DNA of 64,000 bases from Isotricha intestinalis (lineage: Eukaryota; Ciliophora; Litostomatea; Vestibuliferida; Isotrichidae): assembly GCA_023807065.1 (NCBI GenBank), contig JAJJLU010003469.1, positions 1 through 64,000 on the forward strand. The letters are read 5' to 3'. Below, piece after piece: positions 29,611 through 38,782 of this stretch; positions within the stretch are counted from its first letter, which is position 1; every line of letters starts with the position of its first letter. The position numbers and the translations under genes were made by a program. The notes under the pieces are model-generated. The model did no database searches and had not been told where the DNA came from. It saw only the letters and a list, made by a program, of their open reading frames with translations.

Positions 29611-30942
29611 TCACTCCTCAGAAAAAAAAGGATGTTTTAACAAGATATCACAATTACCTCTTAATTTATCATCTCTATTTAAACATAATAATATTAAATC
29701 TTTTAAATTATAAGACAATCCATTAGGAATTAAAGGAATATCATTTCCTCTTCCAATAGCATTAATAGCTTGAAAAATATTATCAAATTTTTTTTCACTC
29801 CAAGGAATTTTTCCAGTATTCATTTCAATAATAGTACAACCTAAAGACCAAATATCAGCTTTAATACTATATTTTTTATGACAAATAACTTCAGGTGCAC
29901 TCCAATTAATAGTTCCAATTGAACTTTCATTAATTTTATCTTCTTTATTTTCATTATTATTCTTTTTACTTGTTCCAAAATCTGCAATTAATATTTTATT
30001 ATTATTTAATAATAAATTTAAACATTTTAAATCTCTATGAATTATTCCTTTATCATGTAAATATTTTAATCCTTCAATTATTTGCTTTAAATATATTTTT
30101 ATTAAAGATTCATTAAAAGGACCAAAATTATCTATTATTCTTTTTAAATTACCATTAGAAGCATGTTCCATAAATAAAAAAATATTATTGTTTATTATTT
30201 CATTGCCTAAATATTTTATTATATTAGGATGATTTAATTCTTTTAATATTTCAATTTCTTTTTCATAATTTTTATTATTCATACAATTTTTAAAATATTT
30301 ACATGCAAAAATTTCTCCTGTTTTTAAATTTATACATTTATATATTATTGTTTCAGGACCTTCATGAATTTTTTCTCCTGGAATAAAAATAATGTTCTTA
30401 CATTGAATTGTCTTATGTAAATATTGATCTATGTCACATCTATTTGAAAGTGATTTCATAAATTTATCATCTGAACTTTCTTTTTTTTCTTTTTCTTCAC
30501 TTATTGTATTATTATTTGCCTTTAATAATTCATTCGATGATGAAACTAATACTTCTTCTATTGTTTTATTATTATTATTATTATTTATATTTATGTTATT
30601 TGAACTTATTTCTGTTTCCTTTAAATCTACATTATTAAATTTATTTATTCTATTTATTTTATTTTCTTTTTTTTTCTCATTTTCTTCCTCATTCATTAAA
30701 AAAATTTTTTTTTTCAAAGACAAAACATCTTTTGAATTTTGCTTTTGATGTTTAGATTTTCTCATCCATAAAATTGGATTTCCTCTGCAATCTTTTTCTG
30801 ATTGAAAAGTTTTAAGAACTGAAGTCACTTTTTTTAAAGTGTTTGGTGATTTTAATATATTTTTTTTTTCTTTTATTTTCGCTGGTGCTGTCATTACTCT
30901 TTTTACATCATAATTAGTTAAATCATCTAATTGAGAAAACAT
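29611..30942 (-). CDS. MAP3K/STE-like Ser/Thr kinase with degenerate Gly loop
   Basis: A 443-residue protein. A disordered, charged N-terminus (1-180) contains an Asn run and is followed by a kinase domain. Lys215 (FACKYF), HRDLKCLN (302-309), DFG (321-323) and SIGTINWSAPEV fit the STE/MAP3K group, and the C-lobe ends HPFF. The Gly-rich loop is abnormal: GEKIHEGPETIIY keeps only two glycines and lacks the second glycine of GxGxxG. Catalytic residues are otherwise intact, so it may still be active. It is divergent from the Asn-rich gene to the right, separated by 68 bp. The gene ends in TGA. Confidence 0.88.
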   Translation of the reverse strand: MFSQLDDLTNYDVKRVMTAPAKIKEKKNILKSPNTLKKVTSVLKTFQSEKDCRGNPILWMRKSKHQKQNSKDVLSLKKKIFLMNEEENEKKKENKINRINKFNNVDLKETEISSNNININNNNNNKTIEEVLVSSSNELLKANNNTISEEKEKKESSDDKFMKSLSNRCDIDQYLHKTIQCKNIIFIPGEKIHEGPETIIYKCINLKTGEIFACKYFKNCMNNKNYEKEIEILKELNHPNIIKYLGNEIINNNIFLFMEHASNGNLKRIIDNFGPFNESLIKIYLKQIIEGLKYLHDKGIIHRDLKCLNLLLNNNKILIADFGTSKKNNNENKEDKINESSIGTINWSAPEVICHKKYSIKADIWSLGCTIIEMNTGKIPWSEKKFDNIFQAINAIGRGNDIPLIPNGLSYNLKDLILLCLNRDDKLRGNCDILLKHPFFSEE

Positions 30943-31010
30943 ATTTTTTAATTTATAAATAATAAATTATTATATTTTTTTTTTAAATTATTTGAATTTT
31001 ATTTTTTACA

Positions 31011-31916
31011 ATGAATAATTGGAATTTAAAAGATAAAAGAGTTATTGCTTATGATGCTATTTATGGTTCTGATATTTTTAATCAATTACCTCCTAAAAAA
31101 GTAGAAAAAGTTTATAATTATTATGATAATATTTACAATGATTTTAACAATTATCATAATTTACAAAAAAGAAAAGATAACAATAAGTATATTAATAAAA
31201 AACAATTTAAAAAAAATCCTTCATCCCCAAATTTCAAAACAACATATAATCAAAGTTACATATATAATAACAATATGAATTTAGAAAAAAACAATAAAGA
31301 AAATCAAAAAATACATATTAATAATAATATTTCTCAAAAAAAAATTAATAATTGTAGAAAAAGAAACATTGACTCATTAAAATCAAATATTTTTAATGAT
31401 AAAATAAAAGAAAAACAAAATCAAATGTTTAATTCAAATAAAACAATAAATAATATTTGGAATACAAATTTAGATTGGAGAAATGCGAAAAGTGAATTAG
31501 TATTTTATAATAAAAACAATAATTATAATAAAAATAAAATAGAGGATTTAAAAAAAGAAAAAATAAAAAATTTTTATAAAAATAAAAATATTATGAATCA
31601 TCAATTTAAAATAAACGATTCTAAAAATATAGATATGATACAAATAAAGAAAGATTTAGAAAATGAAGGAATTCATTTATTTAATATGGAATATAAATCT
31701 AATTTTTTAAATGGACATAAAGATCAAAGTGTAACATTTAAAATAAGAGAAAATAGTCCTAATGAATTTAGAAAAAAATTAGATAATTATATTAACAATG
31801 AAGAGCTTAATTTATTAAATATTCATAATTATAAAGTTGATATAAACCCTAAAAAATATTATCAAGGAAATCAAAAAAATTGTAAATATAAAAAAGAAAG
31901 TAAAATAAAAGAATAA
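31011..31916 (+). CDS. Asn/Lys-rich protein of unknown function
   Basis: A 301-residue protein, 20-25% Asn and rich in Lys, mostly disordered. Two less repetitive segments stand out. The N-terminal segment MNNWNLKDKRVIAYDAIYGS is followed by IFNQLPPKKVEKVYNYYDNI. The C-terminal segment is EGIHLFNMEYKSNFLNGHKD and its neighbours. No signal peptide, TM helix or catalytic motif. I do not recognise a family. Confidence 0.7.
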   Translation: MNNWNLKDKRVIAYDAIYGSDIFNQLPPKKVEKVYNYYDNIYNDFNNYHNLQKRKDNNKYINKKQFKKNPSSPNFKTTYNQSYIYNNNMNLEKNNKENQKIHINNNISQKKINNCRKRNIDSLKSNIFNDKIKEKQNQMFNSNKTINNIWNTNLDWRNAKSELVFYNKNNNYNKNKIEDLKKEKIKNFYKNKNIMNHQFKINDSKNIDMIQIKKDLENEGIHLFNMEYKSNFLNGHKDQSVTFKIRENSPNEFRKKLDNYINNEELNLLNIHNYKVDINPKKYYQGNQKNCKYKKESKIKE

Positions 31917-31957
31917 ATGAAATTTAAAATAAAATTTAATAAAATAAAAATAAAAAT

Positions 31958-32281
31958 TTATTTTTTTGGATTTTTAGGTTTACCTCTATTTCTTCCTCTA
32001 ATAGCATTATATTTTTGTTTTAATTTTGTAGAATCATCAACTAAAAATTGTTCAATGTTTAAATCTTCAGGAAGAAAAAAATATCTTATAGTATTTCCTC
32101 TAATAGTTAAATGTTCTAAAGTTACTGGATCATGTCCTTTTAAAGTCATTTTTACTGTTTTTAAATGAGTATTCATTGAAATATCTACTCCTGTTATATT
32201 CCCTGTTACTACTGTTCCATTTTTTAATTCTATTGTTACTTTTTGATTTACTAATTTCATTAAAAATTTCACCAATTTCAT
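31958..32281 (-). CDS. SNRPD1: Small nuclear ribonucleoprotein Sm D1
   Basis: A 107-residue Sm protein. The start [20 protein letters not shown] and the Sm1 box ([20 protein letters not shown]) are nearly identical to SmD1 across eukaryotes. The Sm2 box ([14 protein letters not shown]) is equally conserved. It forms part of the heptameric ring around U1, U2, U4 and U5 snRNA in the nucleus. The usual C-terminal RG/GRG-rich tail is cut to [13 protein letters not shown], so fewer arginines for symmetric methylation are available than in animals. The stop lies 41 bp from the facing Asn-rich gene. Confidence 0.96.
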   Translation of the reverse strand: MKLVKFLMKLVNQKVTIELKNGTVVTGNITGVDISMNTHLKTVKMTLKGHDPVTLEHLTIRGNTIRYFFLPEDLNIEQFLVDDSTKLKQKYNAIRGRNRGKPKNPKK

Positions 32282-32375
32282 TTTTTCTCAAATTTTTAAA
32301 TTTTTTATATTTTAAAATATAATGAATTAAATTATTAAAACGTTTATTAACAAATAAAAAAAAAATAATAAAAAT

Positions 32376-35300
32376 ATGTCAAAACTTCCAAGAATATTTA
32401 CTCCAATATCTCAAACATCATATTCAAATGATAACACAAATACAGAAACTTTTTCATCAAATGGTCAAAATTTATTAACTCATACTGATTCATATAAAAA
32501 TACTTTAAAACCTTTATTACATTCATATGGTTTTAATTTATCTCCTGCTTTATATGAGACAAAAATAAATAATTTAGAAGCAAAATTAGCAGTTTTAGAA
32601 AAATCCAATTTAACTCTTCAAAACCAGTTAAAAAATAATGAAAAAAATTTTGAAAACAAATTAAAAGAACTTCAAATATTATCTCATCAAAATAAAATAA
32701 ATAATAATCAAACTGAACAATTAATGAATTTTATACAAAGTAAAAATGCATTTAATTCAAATGAATTAAATGATAAAATATCTAAATTAGAACAATTAAT
32801 ATCAAAAGAAGAAGAATTTAAAGAATATCAACATCAACAAGAAATGGAAATATATAAAAAATTATTATCAAAATTAACAGAAAAAGTTTCAGAAGCAGTT
32901 CAAATAGAAATATCAGCTCGTCATGTTGGTGATTTAAAGAATAAAATAGAAGTTGAAAATTTACATAATAATTATAATAATGATATGAATAATGTAAGAG
33001 GAGATTTTGAAGAAATTTCAAATCAAATTAGAAGAGAAATTTCCTTTGTTTCTAAAGAATGTTCTGAAAGAACTCATAATGTTTCTAAATATATTGATAT
33101 GAAAATTAATGAAATTAATAATGGAAAAAATGATGAAGTTAAAAATTTAAAGAATTTTACTATGAAATTAACAGAACAAATTAAAAATAATTTAATAACT
33201 CAAAATGATCAAAATTCTGTATTTGAAAGTAGGATAATGAATATGGAAAAATTTATTACTAATATTAAAGATGATGTATATCAATTTATTGCAAGAATTG
33301 AAGAAAGATTAATTGATAAAATGAAAGATATTAAATTATATACAGAAGTAAATATAAAAAAGCAAAATGAAAATGTTGATAATAAGTTAAATTTCTTATC
33401 AAAAGCTTTTGATAATAATATGAATTTTTTAGCTGACCAATTATCACAAACTAGAACAGCAATAACAGAAGAATTAAATAGAATAAATAAAAGAGAAAAT
33501 GAAAGATTTGAATATTTAACTAATGATATGGAAACTGTTTGTAATAGGATTTATCAATATGAAGATATTTTAAAAAAATACGATGAAGAAAATAAAGAAA
33601 TTAAAAATAAAATTGAAAAAGATTTATCTGACTTTAATTCTAGATTAGATGTTTTATTTGTTAATGAAAGACTTTTACATAATATTGAATTTAATAACAT
33701 TGAAAATCAAATAAATGAAATAATTAAAAAAATGAATGAAACTACAGAAGCTATAAATAATAATATAAATGAATTAAATAAACATCATCAACAAGAATTA
33801 GGAGATTTAATTGAAAGAATAAATTTATTACAAAATATGTTAAAAGAAATGAATGAACAATCAGTTAATCTATTTAATAAAATTCAATTAAATGAAGAAA
33901 GAATGGAAGTAAGATTAATAATGGATGAAATGACAAGTCAAGTTGATAGTAAATATATAAGTGATTTAATTCAAAAAAGTAAAGATGTTGAATTTGAACA
34001 TGATAAAATATTAAAAGATTTAACAGATAATATTATAGTTTCAATTAATGATAATATAAATAAAAATACTGATAATTTAAATAAAGTAAATTCTGATATT
34101 AAAAAAATATATGAATCACTTAATTCTTCAGGTATTAATGTTTCAGGATTAAAAGATGATCTTAATAAATTAAATAAAAAAGTTGATTTTGATGAATTAA
34201 GAACAGGAGTTCAAAATACTTTAGATAAAATAATGCAAAATGTTGATTTGATTTATGCAAAAGAAAGAATTAATTCAATTGAAAATGAAAATGATGAAAA
34301 GTATATGAAAGCAATAAATGATTTAGAAAAAAATTTCAAAAATCATACTAAAGAAAATAATGAAGAATTTTCAAATATAAAAAAATCAATTGATGAAGTT
34401 AAAAATGATATTTTAGAAAAAGAAGAATTAAATAATAAACAAAATGAACAAAATGAAATGAAGAATTTATCCTGTCAAATGTTAAATGAAGTAGAATTTT
34501 CAAATATATATGATTTATTAAAAAATGGTTCATTTGGTCAAGGTAAAGATGTAGGAGCAATTAAAGATGACTTTGATGCTCAATATAAAGATTTTATAGA
34601 TAATAAAATAAATGAAGCTTTGGAAAAAATAAAAAATGAAAATATAGAAATGTGGAATAAAGCAATTGATTCATCAAAGAAAGGAAAAGAATTAATGAGT
34701 GTAAGGAAAATAATAAATGATATTCCTCCTGTGATTCTTCCAAGAGAAGATAGTTTAAGAAGAATATTAGATCTTGATTATAATGATACTATTAGTCCAA
34801 TTCCCATTGTTCCTGATTTATTTACTAATTTACAAGATATTTATAATCAACAACATGATGATTATAAGAAAGTTCAAGAAATGTATAATCAAATTAGAGA
34901 ATCTAGAAGATCTAGTAAATTATCAGGAGTTTCTCAAAATGATGGAGCAAGTCAAGGAAGTAAAAAATCTAAGAAAAGTAAAATAAGTAATAATGGTGAA
35001 AATATTGAAGAAAATAATAATAATGAAAATGATAATGGATCTAAAAAAAATAATAATGAAGATAATGGATCAAAAAAAAGTGGAAGTAAAAAAGATAATA
35101 TTTCTCAATCAGGAAGTAAAAAAGATAATATTTCTCAATCAGGCAGTAAAAAAGATAATATATCTCAAAGTGGAAGTAAAAAAGACAATGTATCTCAATC
35201 AGGCAGTAAAAAAGATAATATATCTCAATCAGGTAGTAAGAAAGATAATATATCCCAATCAGGAAGTAAAAAAGATAATATATCCCAATCAGGAAGTAAA

Positions 35301-35882
35301 AAAGATAATATATCCCAATCAGGAAGTAAAAAAGATAATATATCTCAAAGTGGAAGTAAAAAAGATAATATATCTCAAAGTGGAAGTAAAAAAGATAATA
35401 TTTCTCAAAGTGGAAGTAAAAAAGATAATATTTCTCAAAGTGGAAGTAAAAAAGACAATATATCTCAAAATAATGATAATAATGAAAACAATTCAGAAAA
35501 CAATCTAAGTCAAAAATCAAAAAAAAATGAAAATGAAAATGAAGACAATCAATCAGAAAATAATGAAAGTCAAAAATCAAAAAAGAATATGAATGAATCT
35601 AATAATTTAAATTCAGGAGAATATAATAATAATGAAAATAATAACAATGAAGAAGAAGAACCAAAAATAAATGACAATGACAATGAAAATGAAAGTGAAG
35701 AAGAAGAAGAAAAAAAAGATGATAACAAAAGAAATGAAAATAATATGAATAATGAGGATTTCTTAGATTATAAAGACGAAGAAGAAGAAGAATCAGAAAA
35801 CATTGATGATAAATATAGTGGAGGTGAATTAAAAAAAGATCCTGATGTTTCTAAAAAAGATCTTTCTGCTTTTAATAAATAA
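32376..35882 (+). CDS. Large coiled-coil protein with C-terminal decapeptide repeats
   Basis: A 1168-residue protein. The N-terminal 50 residues are Ser/Thr-rich. Residues about 60-820 are nearly continuous coiled coil. The C-terminal 300 residues are hydrophilic and acidic with thirteen consecutive GSKKDNISQS repeats, then Glu/Asn-rich tail. Ser-Lys-rich repeats are likely phosphorylated or disordered spacers. SF-assemblin/giardin-like or other cortical filaments show similar length, but no family signature is visible. The start follows the divergent SmD1 by 94 bp. Confidence 0.85.
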   Translation: MSKLPRIFTPISQTSYSNDNTNTETFSSNGQNLLTHTDSYKNTLKPLLHSYGFNLSPALYETKINNLEAKLAVLEKSNLTLQNQLKNNEKNFENKLKELQILSHQNKINNNQTEQLMNFIQSKNAFNSNELNDKISKLEQLISKEEEFKEYQHQQEMEIYKKLLSKLTEKVSEAVQIEISARHVGDLKNKIEVENLHNNYNNDMNNVRGDFEEISNQIRREISFVSKECSERTHNVSKYIDMKINEINNGKNDEVKNLKNFTMKLTEQIKNNLITQNDQNSVFESRIMNMEKFITNIKDDVYQFIARIEERLIDKMKDIKLYTEVNIKKQNENVDNKLNFLSKAFDNNMNFLADQLSQTRTAITEELNRINKRENERFEYLTNDMETVCNRIYQYEDILKKYDEENKEIKNKIEKDLSDFNSRLDVLFVNERLLHNIEFNNIENQINEIIKKMNETTEAINNNINELNKHHQQELGDLIERINLLQNMLKEMNEQSVNLFNKIQLNEERMEVRLIMDEMTSQVDSKYISDLIQKSKDVEFEHDKILKDLTDNIIVSINDNINKNTDNLNKVNSDIKKIYESLNSSGINVSGLKDDLNKLNKKVDFDELRTGVQNTLDKIMQNVDLIYAKERINSIENENDEKYMKAINDLEKNFKNHTKENNEEFSNIKKSIDEVKNDILEKEELNNKQNEQNEMKNLSCQMLNEVEFSNIYDLLKNGSFGQGKDVGAIKDDFDAQYKDFIDNKINEALEKIKNENIEMWNKAIDSSKKGKELMSVRKIINDIPPVILPREDSLRRILDLDYNDTISPIPIVPDLFTNLQDIYNQQHDDYKKVQEMYNQIRESRRSSKLSGVSQNDGASQGSKKSKKSKISNNGENIEENNNNENDNGSKKNNNEDNGSKKSGSKKDNISQSGSKKDNISQSGSKKDNISQSGSKKDNVSQSGSKKDNISQSGSKKDNISQSGSKKDNISQSGSKKDNISQSGSKKDNISQSGSKKDNISQSGSKKDNISQSGSKKDNISQSGSKKDNISQNNDNNENNSENNLSQKSKKNENENEDNQSENNESQKSKKNMNESNNLNSGEYNNNENNNNEEEEPKINDNDNENESEEEEEKKDDNKRNENNMNNEDFLDYKDEEEEESENIDDKYSGGELKKDPDVSKKDLSAFNK
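35082..35471 (+). repeat. Tandem array, 13 x 30 bp (in-frame)
   Basis: Thirteen 30-bp units coding GSKKDNISQS lie head to tail inside the coiled-coil gene. Units vary mainly at synonymous sites (TCA GGA versus AGT GGA; TCT CAA versus TCC CAA), with one Val replacing Ile in copy 4. Three consecutive copies (from 35262) are identical, pointing to recent expansion or homogenisation. The reading frame is preserved through all copies. Confidence 0.97.
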
Positions 35883-35996
35883 TTAAAATTAAATTAATTA
35901 ATTGAATTTATATATTTCACAATAAAATATATTGAAATTAATTCTATTTTTTATAAAAAAAATTCAAAGGGAAAAAAATAAAAAGAAAAAAAATTA

Positions 35997-36485
35997 ATGG
36001 ACAGAGCTCAAGAATATTATTCCTTAGTTAAACTTCCATATAAAATAATAAGAACAAGAAATGATCTTTATTATCCAATAGTAAATCCAAATGTAATAAG
36101 AAGAGATTTTTCATTTAGAGAAGATAAAATAATTCAACAAAGTGTAATTTTAGATGTAGGAGAAACACTTTTAATATCAAAAATTCATATTCAACCTTCA
36201 CATCCTAAAATAATAAAACTAGAAATTTCAGAAAAATTAAATAAAGATAGTTTCATTACTTTAGAAAGTGAATTAGAAGTAATTGGAGGAAAATTAAGAG
36301 TTGTTAATCTTGGTTCTTTACCTTGTAGATATTTAAAAATTACTTATTTAAAAGGATGTCCTATTATGGATTATAATACAGTTGAATTATATGGAATGCA
36401 TGTTGAAGATATTCAAGCTAAATTAACTGAAGATGCTAAAAATATTCTTTATGAAAAATCTTATAATTTTATTTATAACAGTTAA
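35997..36485 (+). CDS. Galactose-binding/F5-8C-like beta-sandwich protein
   Basis: A 162-residue protein with alternating beta-strands. It includes the strand pair LLISKIHIQPSHPKIIKLEIS and the later RYLKITYLKGC, which resemble discoidin/DOC-type jelly-roll folds (as in APC10, NR2C2AP, or XRCC1 N-terminus). No signal peptide is present, so it is cytosolic or nuclear. Which member it corresponds to cannot be decided by eye. NR2C2AP-like is my first guess, APC10 second. Confidence 0.5.
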   Translation: MDRAQEYYSLVKLPYKIIRTRNDLYYPIVNPNVIRRDFSFREDKIIQQSVILDVGETLLISKIHIQPSHPKIIKLEISEKLNKDSFITLESELEVIGGKLRVVNLGSLPCRYLKITYLKGCPIMDYNTVELYGMHVEDIQAKLTEDAKNILYEKSYNFIYNS

Positions 36486-36643
36486 AATATCATTTTTAAA
36501 AACAATATATTATTTAATTTTTAATATTATAAAATAAATAATTTAAATTACTTCATAAAAAAAGCAAAAAAGAAAAAAAAAAAATTATTAAAAAAAAAAG
36601 CAAGTAAAAAATTCTTAAATAAAAATAATAAAAAATCCAATAT

Positions 36644-37114
36644 TTATTGTTCAACCCAATAATCAACATAAGTAGTATAAGTGATTTTATCATCTTTCTT
36701 ATAATTAGGATTATTAACAACTTCATCGATTTCTTCAGGTTTTAAATTACTTCCCATTTCTTCAAGAACATATCTTAATTCTTCATCACCAATAGTTCCT
36801 CTTTTCTCTCTATCTAAAGTATTAAAAGCATCAAGAACAAAATTAGGATCTTTCATAAATTTCATTAATTCAAGAAATCCTTCTGAATCTAAAGGCTCAA
36901 AATCTCTTCCCATTGCTAAAGTAGCATCATAAATATCTTCTTCTGTGTAATCTTCTTTTGATGCTTCTACTGCATCTATTAATGAATCATATGGAACTTT
37001 TCCTCCTTTTGCTACTGAGTTAAATCCACGGGTGTAACGATCTACTTGTTCATCGTTTAATTCTCCTGAAGGAGATGATGAAGGCTTTTTTGCTGATGTT
37101 GCTGGTTTTGGCAT
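36644..37114 (-). CDS. Divergent EF-hand (calmodulin-like) protein
   Basis: A 156-residue protein with a Pro/Ser/Lys-rich N-terminal extension (1-18) and four EF-hand-like units. The loops have lost key liganding positions: the third (DREKRGTIGDEE, 101-112) has Arg at position 5, and the fourth loop (NNPNYKKDDKIT) is degenerate. It most resembles myosin light chain or inactive calmodulin-like proteins, so it may act as a structural light chain without binding calcium. High proportion of non-A/T-extreme codons suggests good expression. Confidence 0.85.
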   Translation of the reverse strand: MPKPATSAKKPSSSPSGELNDEQVDRYTRGFNSVAKGGKVPYDSLIDAVEASKEDYTEEDIYDATLAMGRDFEPLDSEGFLELMKFMKDPNFVLDAFNTLDREKRGTIGDEELRYVLEEMGSNLKPEEIDEVVNNPNYKKDDKITYTTYVDYWVEQ

Positions 37115-37315
37115 TTTTTCTTTTATGTTTTTATTTTTTTTTTTTTGGATTTTTATATTTTATTTTATTAAATTGTTAATTATTTTTTGTTTTTTTTTTT
37201 TTTCAATTTTTTAACTTTTTATTTCTTATGTTGTCGTGCTTGAAATTATTTTTTTTTTAAAATTTACTTTTTCACAAAAAATCAACTTAAGAAAGTAATA
37301 AAAAAATATAAAAAA

Positions 37316-38104
37316 ATGGAAAGCAAAAATTTCATAAAATTAGAGCAAGAAAGACCAATAGAAGAAATAGGTGATATAAACAATAAATATTTTGATATGG
37401 ATTCATATCTTCAATTAAAAGACATGTTAAAAAATTTAAATTCTTCAAATTTAAGATTATTTGAGAAAATATTAGAAAAATTCAAAGATAAAAAAGAAGA
37501 AGAAAAAGAAGTAAATTTATTTATAAGATATTATTTTTTCCAAATATACAACTATTTAAAAAAGGAAGAAAACATAAAAGAAACAGTGAATTATTCTTTA
37601 TATTACACATTTAAATGTTTACTTCAAGTAATATTAGATTATAATTTATTATCTTTTTTCAAAATCTCAGAATTTGATATTACAAATGAAATAAATGAAT
37701 TTTCTAAAATAATAGATTTACTAGATGAAAAAACTAAAACAGAGAAAAAGAAAAATCAAAATAGAAGAGAAAGAGCAAAAAGAAAAAAAAGAGTTAATGC
37801 TTTTAGAATTGCATGTGGACTTCCAACAGGATCAGAAATTAATGAGTTTAATGAGAAACAAAGAGAATTTAGGAAAATAACAGGATTAGATATAATAGAT
37901 AAAGAAAAAAATAAATTTTATTTTAAAAATACTTCTAAACATAAAATTTATAATCAAGGAAGAACAAATAAATATTATGATTCTGATGATGAAGTTGAAT
38001 TTATTGAACCTGAATTGTATGGAGGAATGATTCATCCTCTTGGTTTACCTTCTGAAGAAGAATTAAGAGTTTTTTTAGGAAAAAAGAATAAAAATAAAAT
38101 TTAA
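37316..38104 (+). CDS. Conserved-looking hypothetical protein, Lys-rich
   Basis: A 262-residue protein. An all-helical N-terminal half contains FIRYYFFQIYNYLKKEENIK and LYYTFKCLLQVILDYNLL. A strongly basic segment follows (RRERAKRKKRVNAFR, residues about 143-160), which could be a bipartite nuclear signal. The C-terminal half contains ACGLPTGSEINEFNEKQREF and GGMIHPLGLPSEEELRVFLG. The non-repetitive composition and low Asn content suggest a folded, conserved protein. I do not recognise the family. Confidence 0.75.
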   Translation: MESKNFIKLEQERPIEEIGDINNKYFDMDSYLQLKDMLKNLNSSNLRLFEKILEKFKDKKEEEKEVNLFIRYYFFQIYNYLKKEENIKETVNYSLYYTFKCLLQVILDYNLLSFFKISEFDITNEINEFSKIIDLLDEKTKTEKKKNQNRRERAKRKKRVNAFRIACGLPTGSEINEFNEKQREFRKITGLDIIDKEKNKFYFKNTSKHKIYNQGRTNKYYDSDDEVEFIEPELYGGMIHPLGLPSEEELRVFLGKKNKNKI

Positions 38105-38782
38105 ACAATTTCTTTTTAATTTTTATTACTTTTATTAATTAAAATTATTAAAAAAAATTAATGATATAAAATAGAAATAATAAAAATGTTTATTGATATA
38201 AAATTATAAAAGAATAAAGTGATGATGAAATAAATAATTATTGTTTCTATTAATTCAGTTCTAAATAAGTTTAATGAATTAGTTTATGTATTTAAATCTT
38301 AATATCTTAGTTAAGTTTATTATTATTTCTAACTTCCAAGAATCTTTTTTAAAACTATTTGTCGTTGAAAATTTTCTCTTTTAAATTTTATTCTATTTCT
38401 CCAATTTATTATATAGTTTATATTCATTTTTTTATAAATGAAAGAGTTTTATTTTTATAAAATTTAAAAAATAACATTTTGAATTTTATTTTTTTATATT
38501 ATTCAGATTGAAGATTTGGTATATGATAAAATACTGATTTTTAAAATTTAAATTAAATAATAAATATAAAGTATATTTAAAACATATATATTTTTATATA
38601 AAATATATTTTTCAAAACTTCATAAAACACAAATAATGATTTAATAATAATCATTAACATTAATATATTATAATTATCAACTATACATCATTTATATCAT
38701 AATTTTTTTTTGGGAAATATTATATTTTTTGTTATATTATATATATTAATTATGAATATTTACATGAATTTAATTAAATAAA
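38105..38782. other. Intergenic, AT-rich
   Basis: A 678-bp spacer between two rightward genes, containing the 3' end of one and the promoter of the next. Highly A/T; no open frame above about 30 codons, no RNA gene or repeat seen. Confidence 0.5.

Noticed and set aside
34993..35508. 171-codon ORF in another plus-strand frame across the repeats
   Set aside because: Same array read in a different frame; low-complexity KKIIYLN peptide, overlapped by the real coding frame.
35041..35580. 179-codon antisense ORF over the 30-bp repeats
   Set aside because: It is the mirror of the repeat array (repeating FYFxxxxYY peptide) and is open only because of the repeat composition.
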